A DNA stretch of 64,000 nt from Telmatactis stephensoni (taxonomy: Eukaryota > Cnidaria > Anthozoa > Actiniaria > Isophelliidae). Below are positions 1-12,860 of this stretch, piece by piece (position 1 is the stretch's first letter; every line of letters starts with the position of its first letter). The notes beneath the pieces were generated by a model. That model searched no databases and was not told where the DNA came from. It saw nothing but the letters and a program-made list of their open reading frames with translations. A program made the translations under genes and the position numbers. The DNA lies in NCBI GenBank assembly GCA_029948255.1, contig JALIZF010001834.1, positions 112,501-176,500 on the forward strand, given 5' to 3'.

Positions 1-143
1 AATGTAGCAAAAACTAATTAGTAAAAACTACAAAAATGATCATAGTACAAACATTAAAACTCACGAAAATTAAGCTACATTAATAAGAATAAGCAGGGAC
101 AACCTCATTTTTCTTCTGTTCTACAGTTATACGGATATTAGGG

Positions 144-390
144 TGCGTTTACTGTACATGGGCTACTTCGTCCCGCGGGATGAGTTCGTCATGGGACGGG
201 TTTCAGCTCGGGACGAAAACACCTTCAAGTTTATGTCGTCCTGAGTAGAAAAGACTCATGTATTAAAACGTAAATGCATTCTTGCCCCGGTCTCCATGTA
301 AATATCTCATTCACAAATCATGTTAAACTGGTCACGTGACGGAACTCACCCCGGGACGAGACTGTTCGTATAAACGCACTCTTAGTCCAG
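144..390. repeat. Inverted-repeat element, copy 1 (GTTTACATG / GGGACGA family)
   Basis: Starts GGGTGCGTTTACTGTACATG and ends in a diverged complement (GTATAAACGCACTCTTA). The middle contains CCGGTCTCCATGTAAA. A related copy is at 42552-42772, and a partial one at 39945-40060. Confidence 0.65.
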
Positions 391-675
391 ATGCGAGATG
401 GAAATAACTAAATCATGCACGCACCTTCAATATTCTCGTAGACAAGTTTTTATCGTTGGGATACAGAATAATACAAAAGAAAATAGACTCAGACTTCGCG
501 CGCGCCCTTATAAAAACCTTGGGCAGCTAGATGTGTCGTGTTGCCCCACATTTGAGTTATATTTAGAATTCGTTCCGGTCCAATCCTCTCGTTATCTCTA
601 ACGACTTCAGACCGCACGGATAAATGCATGGTACATATTCAACACTTTCAATCCGTCCAAGGCCATGTTTATGTA

Positions 676-691
676 AAGGCGAGTTATCCTT

Positions 692-723
<32 letters not shown>

Positions 724-724
724 T
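676..724. repeat. Poly-C tract
   Basis: An almost pure run of about 30 C on the plus strand. It creates spurious glycine-rich and proline-rich reading frames on both strands. Confidence 0.95.
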
Positions 725-1094
725 GGGGGACAGAAAAGGGTTATCACGGCTTCCAGAGACAGCTCCCCTACATATAAACACGGCCAAAGTGGCTCGCAAA
801 GTAGTCCTAAAAATAGCCCAAATGTCAGGCAACATAACACACCGCGTGTGTCAGTCTTCTCGGCCCGTTTCTCGAAAGACCCGATAACTCAACGTGCCAG
901 TTACCTAACCCATCAAGTTTACGGGTGTTTCTCGAAGCGCTCGTTACTTTCAATTTTCTTTGACTTCTGCAGTCTAATATACGGGTGCTATCGGACTTCC
1001 GTAATTTTTTTTTTCACGTGAAATAATGAAGTCGTGAAGTATCGGGTCGTAAAGAAACGGGTCCTTTGTTATGCTTTTCTATCGCCTCATGTAA

Positions 1095-1265
1095 TTAAGG
1101 GAATCCGGAATGATGCAAGATTTCGGATTCCTAGAGCTGTCTTGTAGATTTAAATGGCCGGATTCCGTATTCCAAACACTGGATCCCGGATTTCAAGACT
1201 GGATTCCGGATTCCAAGGACTAGATTCCGGATTCCCAGGGCTGGAATCCGGATTCCAAAATCAAA
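1095..1265. repeat. Short tandem repeat of GGATTCCGGATTCC units
   Basis: Five or so degenerate units of about 31 bp, each carrying the core GGATTCCGGATTCC followed by AAGACTGG-like spacers. Located downstream of SET. Confidence 0.75.
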
Positions 1266-2003
1266 TTATTCATGGCTCCGGTTTCTGGATTTCCCTACAT
1301 GGGGCGATCTACTAAGCCAAAATGATAGTTGTCCCATTATATCTGCAGAGATTTAACTGTACATGTTTACACATATGCCAGAGGCAACCAGTTAGTACTA
1401 TTTACTAATATCAGGCAGTTTTCATAACCGTGAAAAGGTCCGTGCCGTGGTGAGGCGTTTAAACGTTTTGATTGGTCAACGACCTCATCATATTCAATGA
1501 AAACACTGAGATATCTAGAATCTGCACAGTCAACGGAAAACTGCATTTTCTCGTGTCATGTTTGCACTACAATACGTACGTTACTCTTCTTGCATCAGAA
1601 GTACAAATTGGACCTAGTCCACTAGCTCCTTATGTCGTCCTACTCACACAGGAAGCCCACCTATTTCTTTTGAAAAATACGAAAAAGCCCGAAAAATAAA
1701 AATATATGAAAAATAGCTTTATTTTATTTTTGCGCTGTTTTTCATTCATTTCGTGCTTTTTTTTTTGTATTTTTAAAAAGAAATAGGTGGGCCTCCTGTG
1801 CCTACACACCGCCGGATGCCGGATGCTCTATATTTATCCGTCCAGACCTCCACGATCATTTTCACACAGGGATCCCAATGTCTATGGGGGAAGTTGGGAT
1901 CGATGTACAACGGATGTAAAGGATTTAGTGTTGTAGTATTATAGTACAATAAGAATGTTACATTGGTATATTAATTACAGTACAAAATATTACATGCTTG
2001 ACA

Positions 2004-5000
2004 TCAGTCGTCGTCGCCTTGGTCTTCTTCAGCAACTGCACCATCGTCAACGTCTTCTTCCTCCTCTTCTTCAACGTCTTCATCGTCATCATCATCTTCT
2101 TCTAGTAACTGCTCCTCTGACTTTTCCTGTTTATGGAATTAAGTGAAAAGTTACAGTTACAGTATTATTAATAACAATAACACCAATACACATTGATACA
2201 AAGCGCGATCTGATTTGTCAAAAGACAAGTGATTGTCAAAAGACAAGTGAGCGCACATCAAAACATGCGCGCGCACTTTTTCAAACTTTAAAGAATAAAA
2301 CGGAAATGAAGGATATGGAAGACTTGCCTTAAAATAGTCATTAAATTTTATAAAAGAAATAGCAAACTCGCCCGCTGCTCTGTCTGCAGATTTAGAGTAC
2401 TTGGAGATTGAGTCGGAACATTCGCGAGGCTTTGAGAAGCACTTGACCACACCTCGTGCCTCTCAATACTTCTCGAGTCCTAATCAATCGGTACGTGCTT
2501 TAACTCTGCATATGGCACACTGGCGCGTTTTCTGTTTCATTATTACAACTACTTTTTTATTATTGTGGAACGTCTATGAGTGACAAACACTGTTACTAGT
2601 ACAGCTTGGAAACATTCATTCGCTTTATTCACGAGGCGCCATCTTGAATTTGCATTGTTTGACGTCTTTGTTTCTAACATGGAAGCGAGTTCAAGCGTGG
2701 TAAATTACCACGCTTGACCTCGTTTCTATGTTAGAAACAAAGACATCTGGTACAAGATGGCGTCTCCGTGATTAAAGCGAATTATAACACTCTCAATTTA
2801 ACAACTGACCACATTGTTATCACCCCTTTTTGTGCAGCATGGGTAGACACTTAAAAGAGGTTCGACCAACCACATTATTCATTAAACTTGCTAAGTAGCC
2901 AGCATACAAGAAATGCATGAGAAATGCCCTCACACTTTCTAGGGCATGCAGGCAGTGGGGGGGGGGGGGGGGACTCCTATATATAAGAGGACGGGGATGC
3001 TCGTCGGAAATTTTGAAAATGACCCCTAAAAGGTACCTGAGTGGGAGTAACAACAATTCATTTCTACCCCTAAAAGGTACCAATTAAAAATCAATAATAA
3101 TAAATTAATGTAAGAAACACTTTGTTATCGATGTGCTTTGAAGATTCAATTCAGATCATCGAAATCGTCCCTTTCATGCTTATTTTAGGTAGTTTATTTG
3201 CCCAAAAACGGTCCCTAAAAGGTACCAGCTATGTCTCTGGTAGTCCACTTAAGTCTGAGACACCCTAAAAGGTACCAGATTGCAGATTTTGACCCCCAAA
3301 AGGTACGACGAGCATCCCCGTCCATTTACAATTGGAGTCCCCCCCCCACCGGGGGCAGTGGTCAGTGTGTAGTGATGTTCACAAACCCTCAAATTTCCAT
3401 TATTAGCAGTTGGCGCGTTATGAAATACTGAAGAATTATTACTTTTTTGACAAGGAGGAACAAAAGCTGCCTTGTACTACACAGGAAAGTCCAAACTCTG
3501 GACATAGAATGCGGAGTCAGCAATTTTCATCACAGTTTTTGAGGTGCAGCCATGATAGTTTACAAAACAAACAATATAAACCAAAACAACAACAAATTGA
3601 ACAAAAAACAAACAAACAAACAAACAAAACAAAAACAAACAAACGAACAAAAAAGAAACAAAGGACAAGCTAACAAAAACAAATTAATTAATTGATCAAT
3701 CAGTCAACAAGTCATCAGTCAATCAATTGATTTTAATCAATCAACTTTCATCAATCAATCATCTTTTCATTTTCATGCTAAAAATATATCTTATTTATTC
3801 ATCTTCAATAAAGAAATCATTTCGTTTTTATTGCAAAAAAATCATCAAACAATACTGTGTTATAACACAAGAATTTATGCAACAACGTTGAGATGTAAAT
3901 GTTATTAGTTTCCATCCATCTCTTTGATTTTTTAAATATTTCTTTAATTTTTTTTTTAAAATATATAACTCTTTTTGCTTTTATATAATTAATAGCGTTT
4001 TTGATAATACATATTTTCTCTATATCAATAAACATAACTTTCTGGGATAAATGTACAAAGCTCTACATCTTTTACAAAAATATATACCGGTTATAATATA
4101 CTGTAACACCTTCAGTATTATTCTAGCTATTTCGTCAAATAATTTTTGCTGATAGCTTTTTTGAGAATGGTAAAGGAGACTTTCTCTAGTTGCATTTGTG
4201 GTGCCTGTACTAACTTATTTCCCCTAACAATGAAATGTCTTGGTGATTTCACAAGGTGAGCTTTCATCTTTATTGGGAAATCAACTGCCGTACCATCACC
4301 GTGACAATCTAACATGTACCACCAATGCTTGGGCAGAAGAAGTTTGTTAAAATCTTTCAAATCAAACATGAAATAGTTGGGGTCGTTAGAAGGCTTTCCT
4401 TTGTCTTGAAAGAAATATCTGTAAATATCATGTCTCATTGAAAAACAGGAACTGTTGGTTACTCTCAAGGCAGTGGATTTCAAAAGGGCAAGGACTGCCA
4501 GATAAAATGACTGTGATGCTTGTTCTAGCTCACTCTGTGTTGGTCTTGGTGATCTGTTGTATTGCCTAGAATAGAATAAAGTTATTTAGACAAATGATAT
4601 TGACAAAGAAAATGAAAATTATTCTTAGTTTTTCTTGGGTTTCAAATGTGATAACAGGATTACAGTGATAATGACAGGGTGTCAATGAGTGCATATGCTT
4701 GGTGGGATGTTGAGGGGGTAACCCCTCCTATATTCATCTAAGATGGTTGTGTGGCATTAACTATAATAAAGGTAAAACATTTCCTGGACAAGATGAGCTA
4801 TTTTTTTCACAACTTGAATTTATTGAAAAGAGTTTTGCTTTGAGGCTGTATTCTAATTTTTGTATTTCTGGTTGTTAATTTGAGATATGGTGCCAAATAG
4901 AGGGGGGTAGGGGAGGGTGGGACAGTGGTGATGGTTGGGGAGGGGGGAGGGAGGGGTGTACTAAAGTCAGTGAAAACATCAAATACAGGTACAAGTAGTC

Positions 5001-8000
5001 AGTAATACTAGCTTTAAGCAATGCTTATGTTAGTGCTGCCAAAAGAATTTTAAAGGGAGGCAAAACACTTTGCTCAACATTTAAGCAAAAACTTTCAAGA
5101 AATCAGATTAAATGTGGCTCTTTGTACCAAAGAAAAATGATCTTCCTTTGCACAAAGTTTGTCAAACCACTAAAACCAGAAATTCCAAATAGCACATGTG
5201 AGTACCTAAAATCGGATTGCGAACAGGTTTGTTCAACTTTCCCAGTACTTTTACTGTTTTTATTGGCTAACTGCTATCGAATATAAAACTGGTTTTAACT
5301 GGTTTGGTAGGTGGTTGAATCCACAGGGTGACTGTTTTCTCAAATCAGATGGCTAAAATAGGAATGCTGCTGGCACTCGCTTGCTGAGGCTCGCTCGCTT
5401 GGCAGCAATAATATCCAATTTCTGGTACTCATGCTGTATAGGACCAACTCTAGCTGGTTCAGTCATGTATTGCTTAGACAATACTTTGCTTTGTTCCAAA
5501 ATGTCGACAATCTGCATAACACATGTAAACTGTACAGTGAATTGTACATGTACTTGTACCTTCTTAGCTGTTTTGGCAGATGTGACGATGGTTCCCAACT
5601 GCAAGCCTGCATTGGCCAGCCCTTCCATTTTATGAGATACTCATAGCCCTGTAGAGGATGTAAACATGTTTATTATTCAAAATTTCACTAGTAAGTAATT
5701 TCACAAAAATTTAATGTTTGCACAATAGTTACCTTGTTGGTTTTTCTCCTTGAAATCAATCTCTCAACTTGACACACTTTTGAACCTGCAGGATGGGCTT
5801 TCTTGAAGAGAGAATTAATCAGTGTGTCACCAGGTAGGAAGTAAACTCAGAAAAGATCCAAATAACCAATAGAAAGTAAACCAATAACATTCCAATTTAG
5901 CTGTACAGTTAAGTTCATGTACATACAGGAAGATGTACTATACAAAATACACATGCAAATTGGTAAACTCACAAGAAAAGTGTGAGTTTTCTTCTGGTGA
6001 GGAAAATGTCAGGATTTCGATATAAAAACATGTTAACTTCATATTTTCTAGTTTTGTAACCAATTTAACAAATAAATGTTCACTCCTACAGCAAGCTGAT
6101 TTGAAATTTATTAAATGGAGCATAATACATGACTTTATTGTATGAAAAATATAAGATCATGCACAATATTTGGTAAGAAATTTTCAAGTCTTCCATTCCT
6201 CTTTTGTTTGATAATGGTGGTATCAGAAATTGCCACTTTGATTGATTTTTAAAGTTACATGTAAATTATATATTTATACCATAAAAACAAAGTTCCATTT
6301 CATTGGAATCTAGTTTAACACAGTAAAAGTGCATGGCATGTTGGCATACAATGAATTTTGCATCTGAGCAAAATTTATGCTATACAGTACAGAATGGGAG
6401 TGAAATAACCTACACTGTACAATCATGTACAGTATCACATTCAGCCCCTGCTGCGCATGCTGTGATAAAGCTGCAATGGCAAATTAATGATGGCATGTAG
6501 CTGTGTTCTGCAGTAGCTTTCTGTAGCTTTCGTTTCTTTTTTTTTTATAGTCTCCCTGATTAGTTTTTGCACGTGTGCAAGGTTAGAAGTTTTTTGAGAC
6601 TTAATTAAAGTTATTATTATTATTAATTAGTTATTATTATTATTATTCACATCTTTTGTGGATAATGGGAGTTTGAAAAAATGTTTATAAGACTTGTGTT
6701 ATCCTGCAGTTACATTGTATGAAGGACTCATCCCACATCCCATACTTTAACAATACCTGTCTTTAAGATGTCAACAAAATTGACTAAATTTTTGGGGGTG
6801 GAATACCTTTTTGGGATAAAAATTGTTTGGTACCTTTTAGGTTTAGAGATGAAAAATAAATGAAAACTCCCAATGATCATTCTGAACCAAAATATATATT
6901 TTATATATGGTGTCTTTAACAACAAATTGTGTTTGCTAGAATACACAAAAAATAACTATTATTATAAATAAAACTCCTGTTAGTAGAATTTTGCACAATG
7001 TAAATTCATACCTGTGAAGTGGGATCTACAGCATCTTCATCTTCTTCATCGTCATCGTCATCCTCATCATCTTCATTTTCGTAAACAATATCTTTATCAG
7101 CAAGGTCTGTGTCTCTGCTGTCTTCTTCTATAACATCTTCAATTTCTTCTTCATCTTCTTCCTCTTCCACTTCCTCGTCCTCTTCATCATCGTCACCCAC
7201 TACTACAACCTCATCACCAACATCTTCCTATGAATAATAAGATATACATACATGTAATATGTATTTACAACACCATGTTTGCTTTATATGCATACTGTAC
7301 ATTCACAAAATGAGAACTGGATAAAATATATGATTGTACAATGTACATGCATGCCCAAAGGTGTCATGATTTGTACCAGTAGCAAGATGTCATTTTCACA
7401 CCAAATTTTTGTCAGTTAGTCTTCAGTTCCATTGTACAGTGGAAACATCTCCTTTGTGTCCCAGAAATTTTTATAATATTATTGTAACATCCAGAAATGT
7501 GGATGAATTTCGCCCCTTGCTCCATGATGGGACTAAGGAACCGCTGCTCCCAGGTAAATTATCCAACAGTGGAAGATCAATGTACTGTACATGCAAGTAC
7601 TCTTTGGTGTGATAGTATTATCATTATAATTGTACATTCATGTAGATTAATTAATAAGTTACTAGATTGTTTATCAGAAATACTAATACCCTTCTTAGAC
7701 GGGTATGAAAATGAGTAGTATTAGTATTAGTACACTTACTAAACCCTCTGAATCTTCATCTTCTAGTGCTTCTTCTTCTTCAATCTCATACTCTTCTTCA
7801 TCTTCATCTTCATCATCGTCATCATCATGGTCATCCATTTTTAATGTACTCTGATCCAAAAATTAAATAATGCCAACTTATTTGATGTAAAATAAACTGT
7901 CTTTTGAAACATTATCATGGAAAATTCTCACTGAGACTACTCTCGATGACCAATGTCATGACTGCTTTTAGCCATTTTGTAATTACAGAATTGTGTTGAA

Positions 8001-11000
8001 TCATGAAACTGTTTAAGGGACGTACTTTTCAAAATGAAGATATTATACAGTGCAACAAACATTAGAGAAATTACCATAAAGGTTAGATATTTATATAGTC
8101 ATTTATAAGTACTTTACTAGCAACTAAAAAATGAATGCCATCTCCTAAAACATGCAGTTCCATAATTCAACTGAAACTTTAACTTTGGAAAGGTGAACAT
8201 AAACCTACCTGATCAAGGTAATATTGAATAGGGTTTGGCCATATGTCATCTTTAATCACTTCTCCTAATTCATCATTGGAATCAGTCATATCACTAAACC
8301 AGCTAAAAAAACTCTCAGGTTGGTGTTCACGCTTGAGTCCTTTTATGGCATTGTGTTGGTTGTATCTTTGGGTCAAATCCTAGACAGTACAATCATCAAC
8401 TATTAAAATATGCCTTTAGCAAGAATGGAAGGTGAAACTAAGCACACATTAGAGTGGATTTGGTATGAGTGCAAAACCAACCTCATTGTGCCAGGACTGT
8501 GTCATCATCATGATCTCAACAAAATCATTTGAAATTCCTGTCACAACTGTGCTATACTGTTGACATGCCATTTTGCACTGTCATACAAAGCCTGCTCTAG
8601 CATACAGTTTCAGACAAGTATACATACATGATTGAGACTCCCTCAACAGGGCTTTCATATATAACTACTCACCATGCCAGACTTCCAGACAATACGTGTT
8701 GATCTTGATGACTGTTCGCCGTTTTCGTTTAAAATAAACTCCTTTGATATTACATCATTCTCAAAGTATGGGTTATCATCAAATCCCTGTTACAAGTCAG
8801 AACATATTCATTAGCAACTAAATGTTGCTGTAATATTTTACACATGACTTTGATTGAGCAACTTCATGTCATGTGGCCAAGAAAGTTTGTGCCAAGCCTT
8901 GTCTTTGCACTTTGATTGGTCTACATTTACTGTCTTATCCAATAAGAAAGCTTAGTAGACACAGCATGATATGACATGGAATGTTTAATAGACATACAAA
9001 GTCTGCTTTAATATTGGTTGTCTAGTCATACTAGTAGTATGGGTACATGACAATACAGGCTGCACTACGCTATGTCCCGTGTTCTCCACAAGCACCAACA
9101 GCCAGCATTTTCATCCACTGCTGGTATCTCAGACACTCCGTTACTTTCAATGGATGAGTACAGTAAGTGAAAGCTTATGCCTTAAATGGTACTCATTTGA
9201 AGCAGCAAGGGGCAAGTACTTGCCAATAGGGTTCCCTTCAGGCACTCAAAAGCCCACTTGCAAGATATACCTCCCTTGCCAGAGATCGAATCAAGACAAG
9301 ACTCTGTAGCACTCAGTCATTTGTAAAAAGACAAAACTTTTGTGAGCTTCATGTATGTGGCCTGATTTTGTAACATGTATATGCAACACTTCTGTATGTG
9401 GTGCCCAGGAAAATCATATCGTGCTTCAAATTTCAGGCCACCTCAATGTACTTTAAAACCTTTGGAGAACACTACTTGACTGCACATTTTGACTGGTCAG
9501 AGTTTATATCATTGCAATTAAAATAGTGAGAAAAGGGAACAACACAATATGGTAAAACACAACTGATACTGCCCTTACAAATTTTACTTACAAACTTAAT
9601 TTTATATCCTGATTTAATGTCTTCAAATTCTTCTACTTCTAGTGATGTCATATAATATAATGCTGCTTCATCTTCTTCATCAAGTAATGCAGTTATTTGT
9701 GGATGATTAGAAAACTGACATATTGTTAAGGAGCATTATGGAACTTTCTGTCGCTGAGAAATGTTGTTGTTACTGTATATATAAAATTATAGTAATTATT
9801 TGAACAGTATAAATACTTTAGTTATCACTCCTTATATAGTGTACAATGTCTTTAGGAGTGTTTTCATTAAAGCATTAAAGCATTATTCTCCTTCTTGACA
9901 AGTCCACTTTAAAGGACAACTATCGAGACTATCACTTTATTTAACAGAGACTGTGGAAGATTGCTCCCTAATTAACAATAATTAATATGTCTTAAGTCTC
10001 AAGGAACTAGTAATATCTATATACTCATTGTGTGGCAGTGAGTGATATCAATTTGATAGTTTAAGTCCATGCACACATCATTTACAGTTAGAAGTACATA
10101 TGCACATGGTATTTGCAATAGGCTATGTTCGAGATATCAAGATTCCTAGCATGATAGTGAGGTTCACAGGAGTAAACTGCCAAAATAGCCACCTAGCAGA
10201 AAGAGAATAAGTGTATATGATATTGGAAATTATTTAGAAATTAGTAGAAACTAGTTTTCTGACCTAAAATCACGAATGTGTCACTTTTTATTCTAATTAT
10301 TAATTAATGACCTTTCGATCCAATGACACATTATTTGTGATTTTAGATCAGAAATCAAATTTCTACTAATTTCTACATAATTTTCAATATCATATACACT
10401 TATTCTCTTTTTGATTATTTCAGCAGTTTACTCCGGTGAGCCTCACTATCATGCTAAGAATCTTGATATCTCGAACGTGGTCTATTGTTTGTTGTTTGTT
10501 ACAGACTGTTTTATCATTCCCTGAAGATGGATTTATCAATTGATTCAAAAGCTCAGAGATCAGGTTCTAAAAACATTTTATGCTCACAAAATAAAACCAC
10601 AAATAATAATAATTATTACACCAGTTAGTAAACCAGTTTTAAGAATTACATACAAAATGTTCTAATTCAAAATAATTTTAATTTTTCCCAAAATGAATCC
10701 AAATGGGAATTTACTGAAACAGGAAACACATTTTGACACTGAAGGTACAATTTCTTTTATACAAAAGTTTTTATAAGTTTTTACAATTTTTGAACAGTAT
10801 CATTTACAGAGTATATATAGCAATTTATTTTTTGAATAGTCTTTCTAAAATTTATGAACATAAAATAAGTTCTAAATGTCAATTAAACAGTGTACAAAAA
10901 TTAAGTTTAAAATAGACTATATAGTTTATGAATTTTCTTCTGTCATCTTTTTTAAACATTTTTATTTTGAACAAACTGACACCTCCCCCTCCCCTCCCCT

Positions 11001-12139
11001 TCCAAAAAAATAAACTCTCACAACCAAACACAACATATTTCAGCTACTCAAATTCACCATTATAAAGAACTTACCAGTCATATGATAATATCTATAAGTT
11101 TCTGTGGCTTGTAAAATGGGTGAAAGGTAATTTTTCAAGCACAAAATAAACAAAAGTCCATAACCGAGTTAGCGGGCTTTTTGTTTAGGAGACTGGGCAC
11201 TAGTTTATTCGGTTCCTCCATTTTATTTGCTTGAAGTCTTTTTGTCACTAATTTGAGTAAAATATTAGATTCGGTGCAAGAAAGTTTAAAGATCAGAAGA
11301 CTTAAGATGTTTTATAAAGATATCTACGTCACTTCAAGCCTGTTATCATGAATGTGTCAAAAAACAGATTGTTTTATGAACGCTTGGACTTTTAGCGAAC
11401 AGAGGGCCTGAGATCTAGAAGTGAAGTGACACTTTGAAAGTCACCACTCGGCTCTTTAGAAGCCATCATATTCACCGGCAGTGTCCATTAACCTAATAAA
11501 ATCCATCAAAACCCAAACTCTCATGATTTACAATTTAAATGATAAACATTTTTAAGGTAAAAAATTAAAATAAATCAAAATTTAATTTGATGTTGTACCA
11601 AAGGCAAAGTGCACGACTTCCTGTAATTCGGCTTGAAGGACTTTGATTAACTTTTAGCACAACTTCAATTTAAGTTACTGACTTTTCACACATTAAAATT
11701 AAGTGTTCTTAATTTAGAAATACTTACTTAATAACTAAGAAAGTAAACATTTTTAAATGATACTGCTATCTATAAACCCCAGAAATCAACTTCAGCTGAA
11801 TGCAAATAGAAGAGTTGATTGAGGACCGTGTATAGATTAAGCTTATCAACTTACGGACCACTACACACAACATTAATAACATAAGGATACAACTGTGAAC
11901 CAAAAATGCGGTATTTTCTTGATTAGCTCTGTTCTCTTCTCAAAGTGTGGTTTTCTCATCCTATTATACTTTCGCTCCACTTTAAGTATCTCCTCGGACG
12001 CTTCTTCGTTGAGTGCGTCGATCTGGTTCTGCACCTGATCGATCTCCACGATGGTATCTTGGTGCAACGCAGCCCCATCTGCCCCATCAACTGCATCTAT
12101 TTTACGGATCTTATTAGGGGTTACTCCAGGATGTGACAT
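2004..12139 (-). CDS. SET: SET (I2PP2A/TAF-I) histone chaperone, 7 coding exons
   Basis: Nuclear NAP-family histone chaperone, known in animals as an inhibitor of PP2A and of histone acetylation. Coding exons, 5' to 3' on the minus strand: 12139-11891, 9714-9592, 8786-8673, 8379-8209, 7850-7740, 7227-7012, 2126-2004. All junctions are phase 0 with AG/GT borders, giving 368 codons plus TGA. Residues ~30-80 are the long dimerisation helix ([20 protein letters not shown], then [17 protein letters not shown]). Exons 2-4 give the earmuff domain ([41 protein letters not shown]-type [12 protein letters not shown] and [17 protein letters not shown]), matching animal SET closely. Exons 5-7 are almost all Asp/Glu, about 145 residues, against roughly 65 in human SET. 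I chose the ATG at 12139 because the in-frame codon further upstream (12154) is GTG. No TATA box is evident in 12140-12300. A minus-strand AATAAA lies about 290 bp past the stop. Very confident of identity; only the tail exon borders are slightly soft. Confidence 0.95.
2618..2782. repeat. 165 bp palindromic element
   Basis: Left arm ATTCGCTTTATTCACGAGGC and right arm TGATTAAAGCGAAT are complements. The inner arms GTCTTTGTTTCTAACAT and ATGTTAGAAACAAAGAC are perfect complements, meeting at TGGTAAATTACCA. It lies in the last SET intron. Confidence 0.85.
2950..3350. repeat. Inverted-repeat element with repeated CCTAAAAGGTACC motif, copy 1
   Basis: Ends are GGACGGGGATGCTCGTCG (2990) and CGACGAGCATCCCCGTCC (3305). 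Inside are five CCTAAAAGGTACC-like motifs (about 3020, 3065, 3211, 3263, 3291). Flanked by a poly-G run at 2957 and a poly-C run at 3340. A second copy is at 14140-14440 and a fragment at 6820-6850. Confidence 0.8.
4127..5845 (-). CDS. Chromodomain-encoding exons nested in the last SET intron (5' end not found)
   Basis: Three minus-strand exons join in phase: 5845-5733, 5648-5560 and 4565-4127, ending in TAG. They encode about 212 residues. The first two give a chromodomain: [16 protein letters not shown] followed by [20 protein letters not shown], with the family's aromatic and WKGW...WEP residues, then SSHLPKQLR. Chromodomains usually bind methyl-lysine on histones or sit in retroelement integrases. 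The last exon (~146 codons; [14 protein letters not shown], then [20 protein letters not shown]) belongs to no family I recognise. The first exon starts with two bases of a split codon, so SET exon 6 (phase 0) cannot feed it in frame; a start exon must lie elsewhere or be lost. It could be a real nested gene, alternative 3' exons of an unseen transcript, or a decayed copy. The open frames across all three exons and canonical splice sites favour a recent or functional gene. Confidence 0.6.
10123..10482. repeat. Foldback element with ~150 bp arms
   Basis: Left arm begins GGCTATGTTCGAGATATCAA and contains AATAAGTGTATATGATATTG. The right arm ends TTGATATCTCGAACGTGGTC and contains CAATATCATATACACTTATT. 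The arms face each other across about 50 bp. It lies in SET intron 1. Confidence 0.88.
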
Positions 12140-12860
12140 GACTAAAATGCTCACTAAAAACTCCTTCTTTCTGCCTCCAACTTAATTTCTTTAGTCGGGC
12201 TAAAAATGTCTGTGAACTTTATGGATGGTCCGCTGGCCTTTTTGAAGCCGGGCTCAGTTCGAAAAGCGCGCGTAAAACTCTAAGACTCATGAATATTCAA
12301 TATGAAGAAAATATTGGGTTTACGTGCTTTTTCAAGAAAGAAAGAAAGGAAAACAGACAAAAAAGGAAAGAAGAGAGGAGAAAAAGAAGAAGAAGGAGGG
12401 AAAAAAAAATAACAAGTTAGAAAAAAGGATTTCTGAAAAATTTTCAGGCGTCGACAGGACTCGAACGTGTAACATCTGAAATGGCACCCCCCCGGAAACA
12501 TAGTAAACATGAGTAATATAATTGCAAATTGGGAAAAAATAAAAATTAAATTTTGGGACGATTCTCCCGAGACATTCAAAAGCTGAGACATCGAATCGAC
12601 TTACGTTCCGGATGAAGATTTCGACCCCATCTACGCTATCCCGGTGCTAAATAAAACAGTTATCTTAGCCCGAAGGCCAGGGAGGGAGACGATATCTGGA
12701 CCCTAATCCATACCTTTAGATATAATGCTAATATGCTCGTTCTACGTCCCAAAGGAGATATCAGAACCAATCAAAGTCGTCCAGTTATCTAAAGAATGAT
12801 TCTATAAATAATAGAATGAGTATAAAGTAAAAGAATAAATTTGCTATAGATATATTTTAG

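Noticed and set aside
563..887. Overlapping frames of 77-90 codons with glycine or proline runs
   Set aside because: Produced by the poly-C tract; runs of Gly or Pro on either strand with no conserved flanks.
5500..5560. Alternative 48 bp intron (5559-5512) and downstream frame ending at 5353
   Set aside because: Joining exon 5648-5560 directly to 4565 keeps the chromodomain frame; the alternative reads the chromodomain in the wrong frame.
12437..12495. GTTCGAGTCCTGTCGACGCC on the minus strand, considered as a tRNA T-arm
   Set aside because: No matching D-arm, anticodon arm or acceptor stem nearby; too short for a tRNA call.
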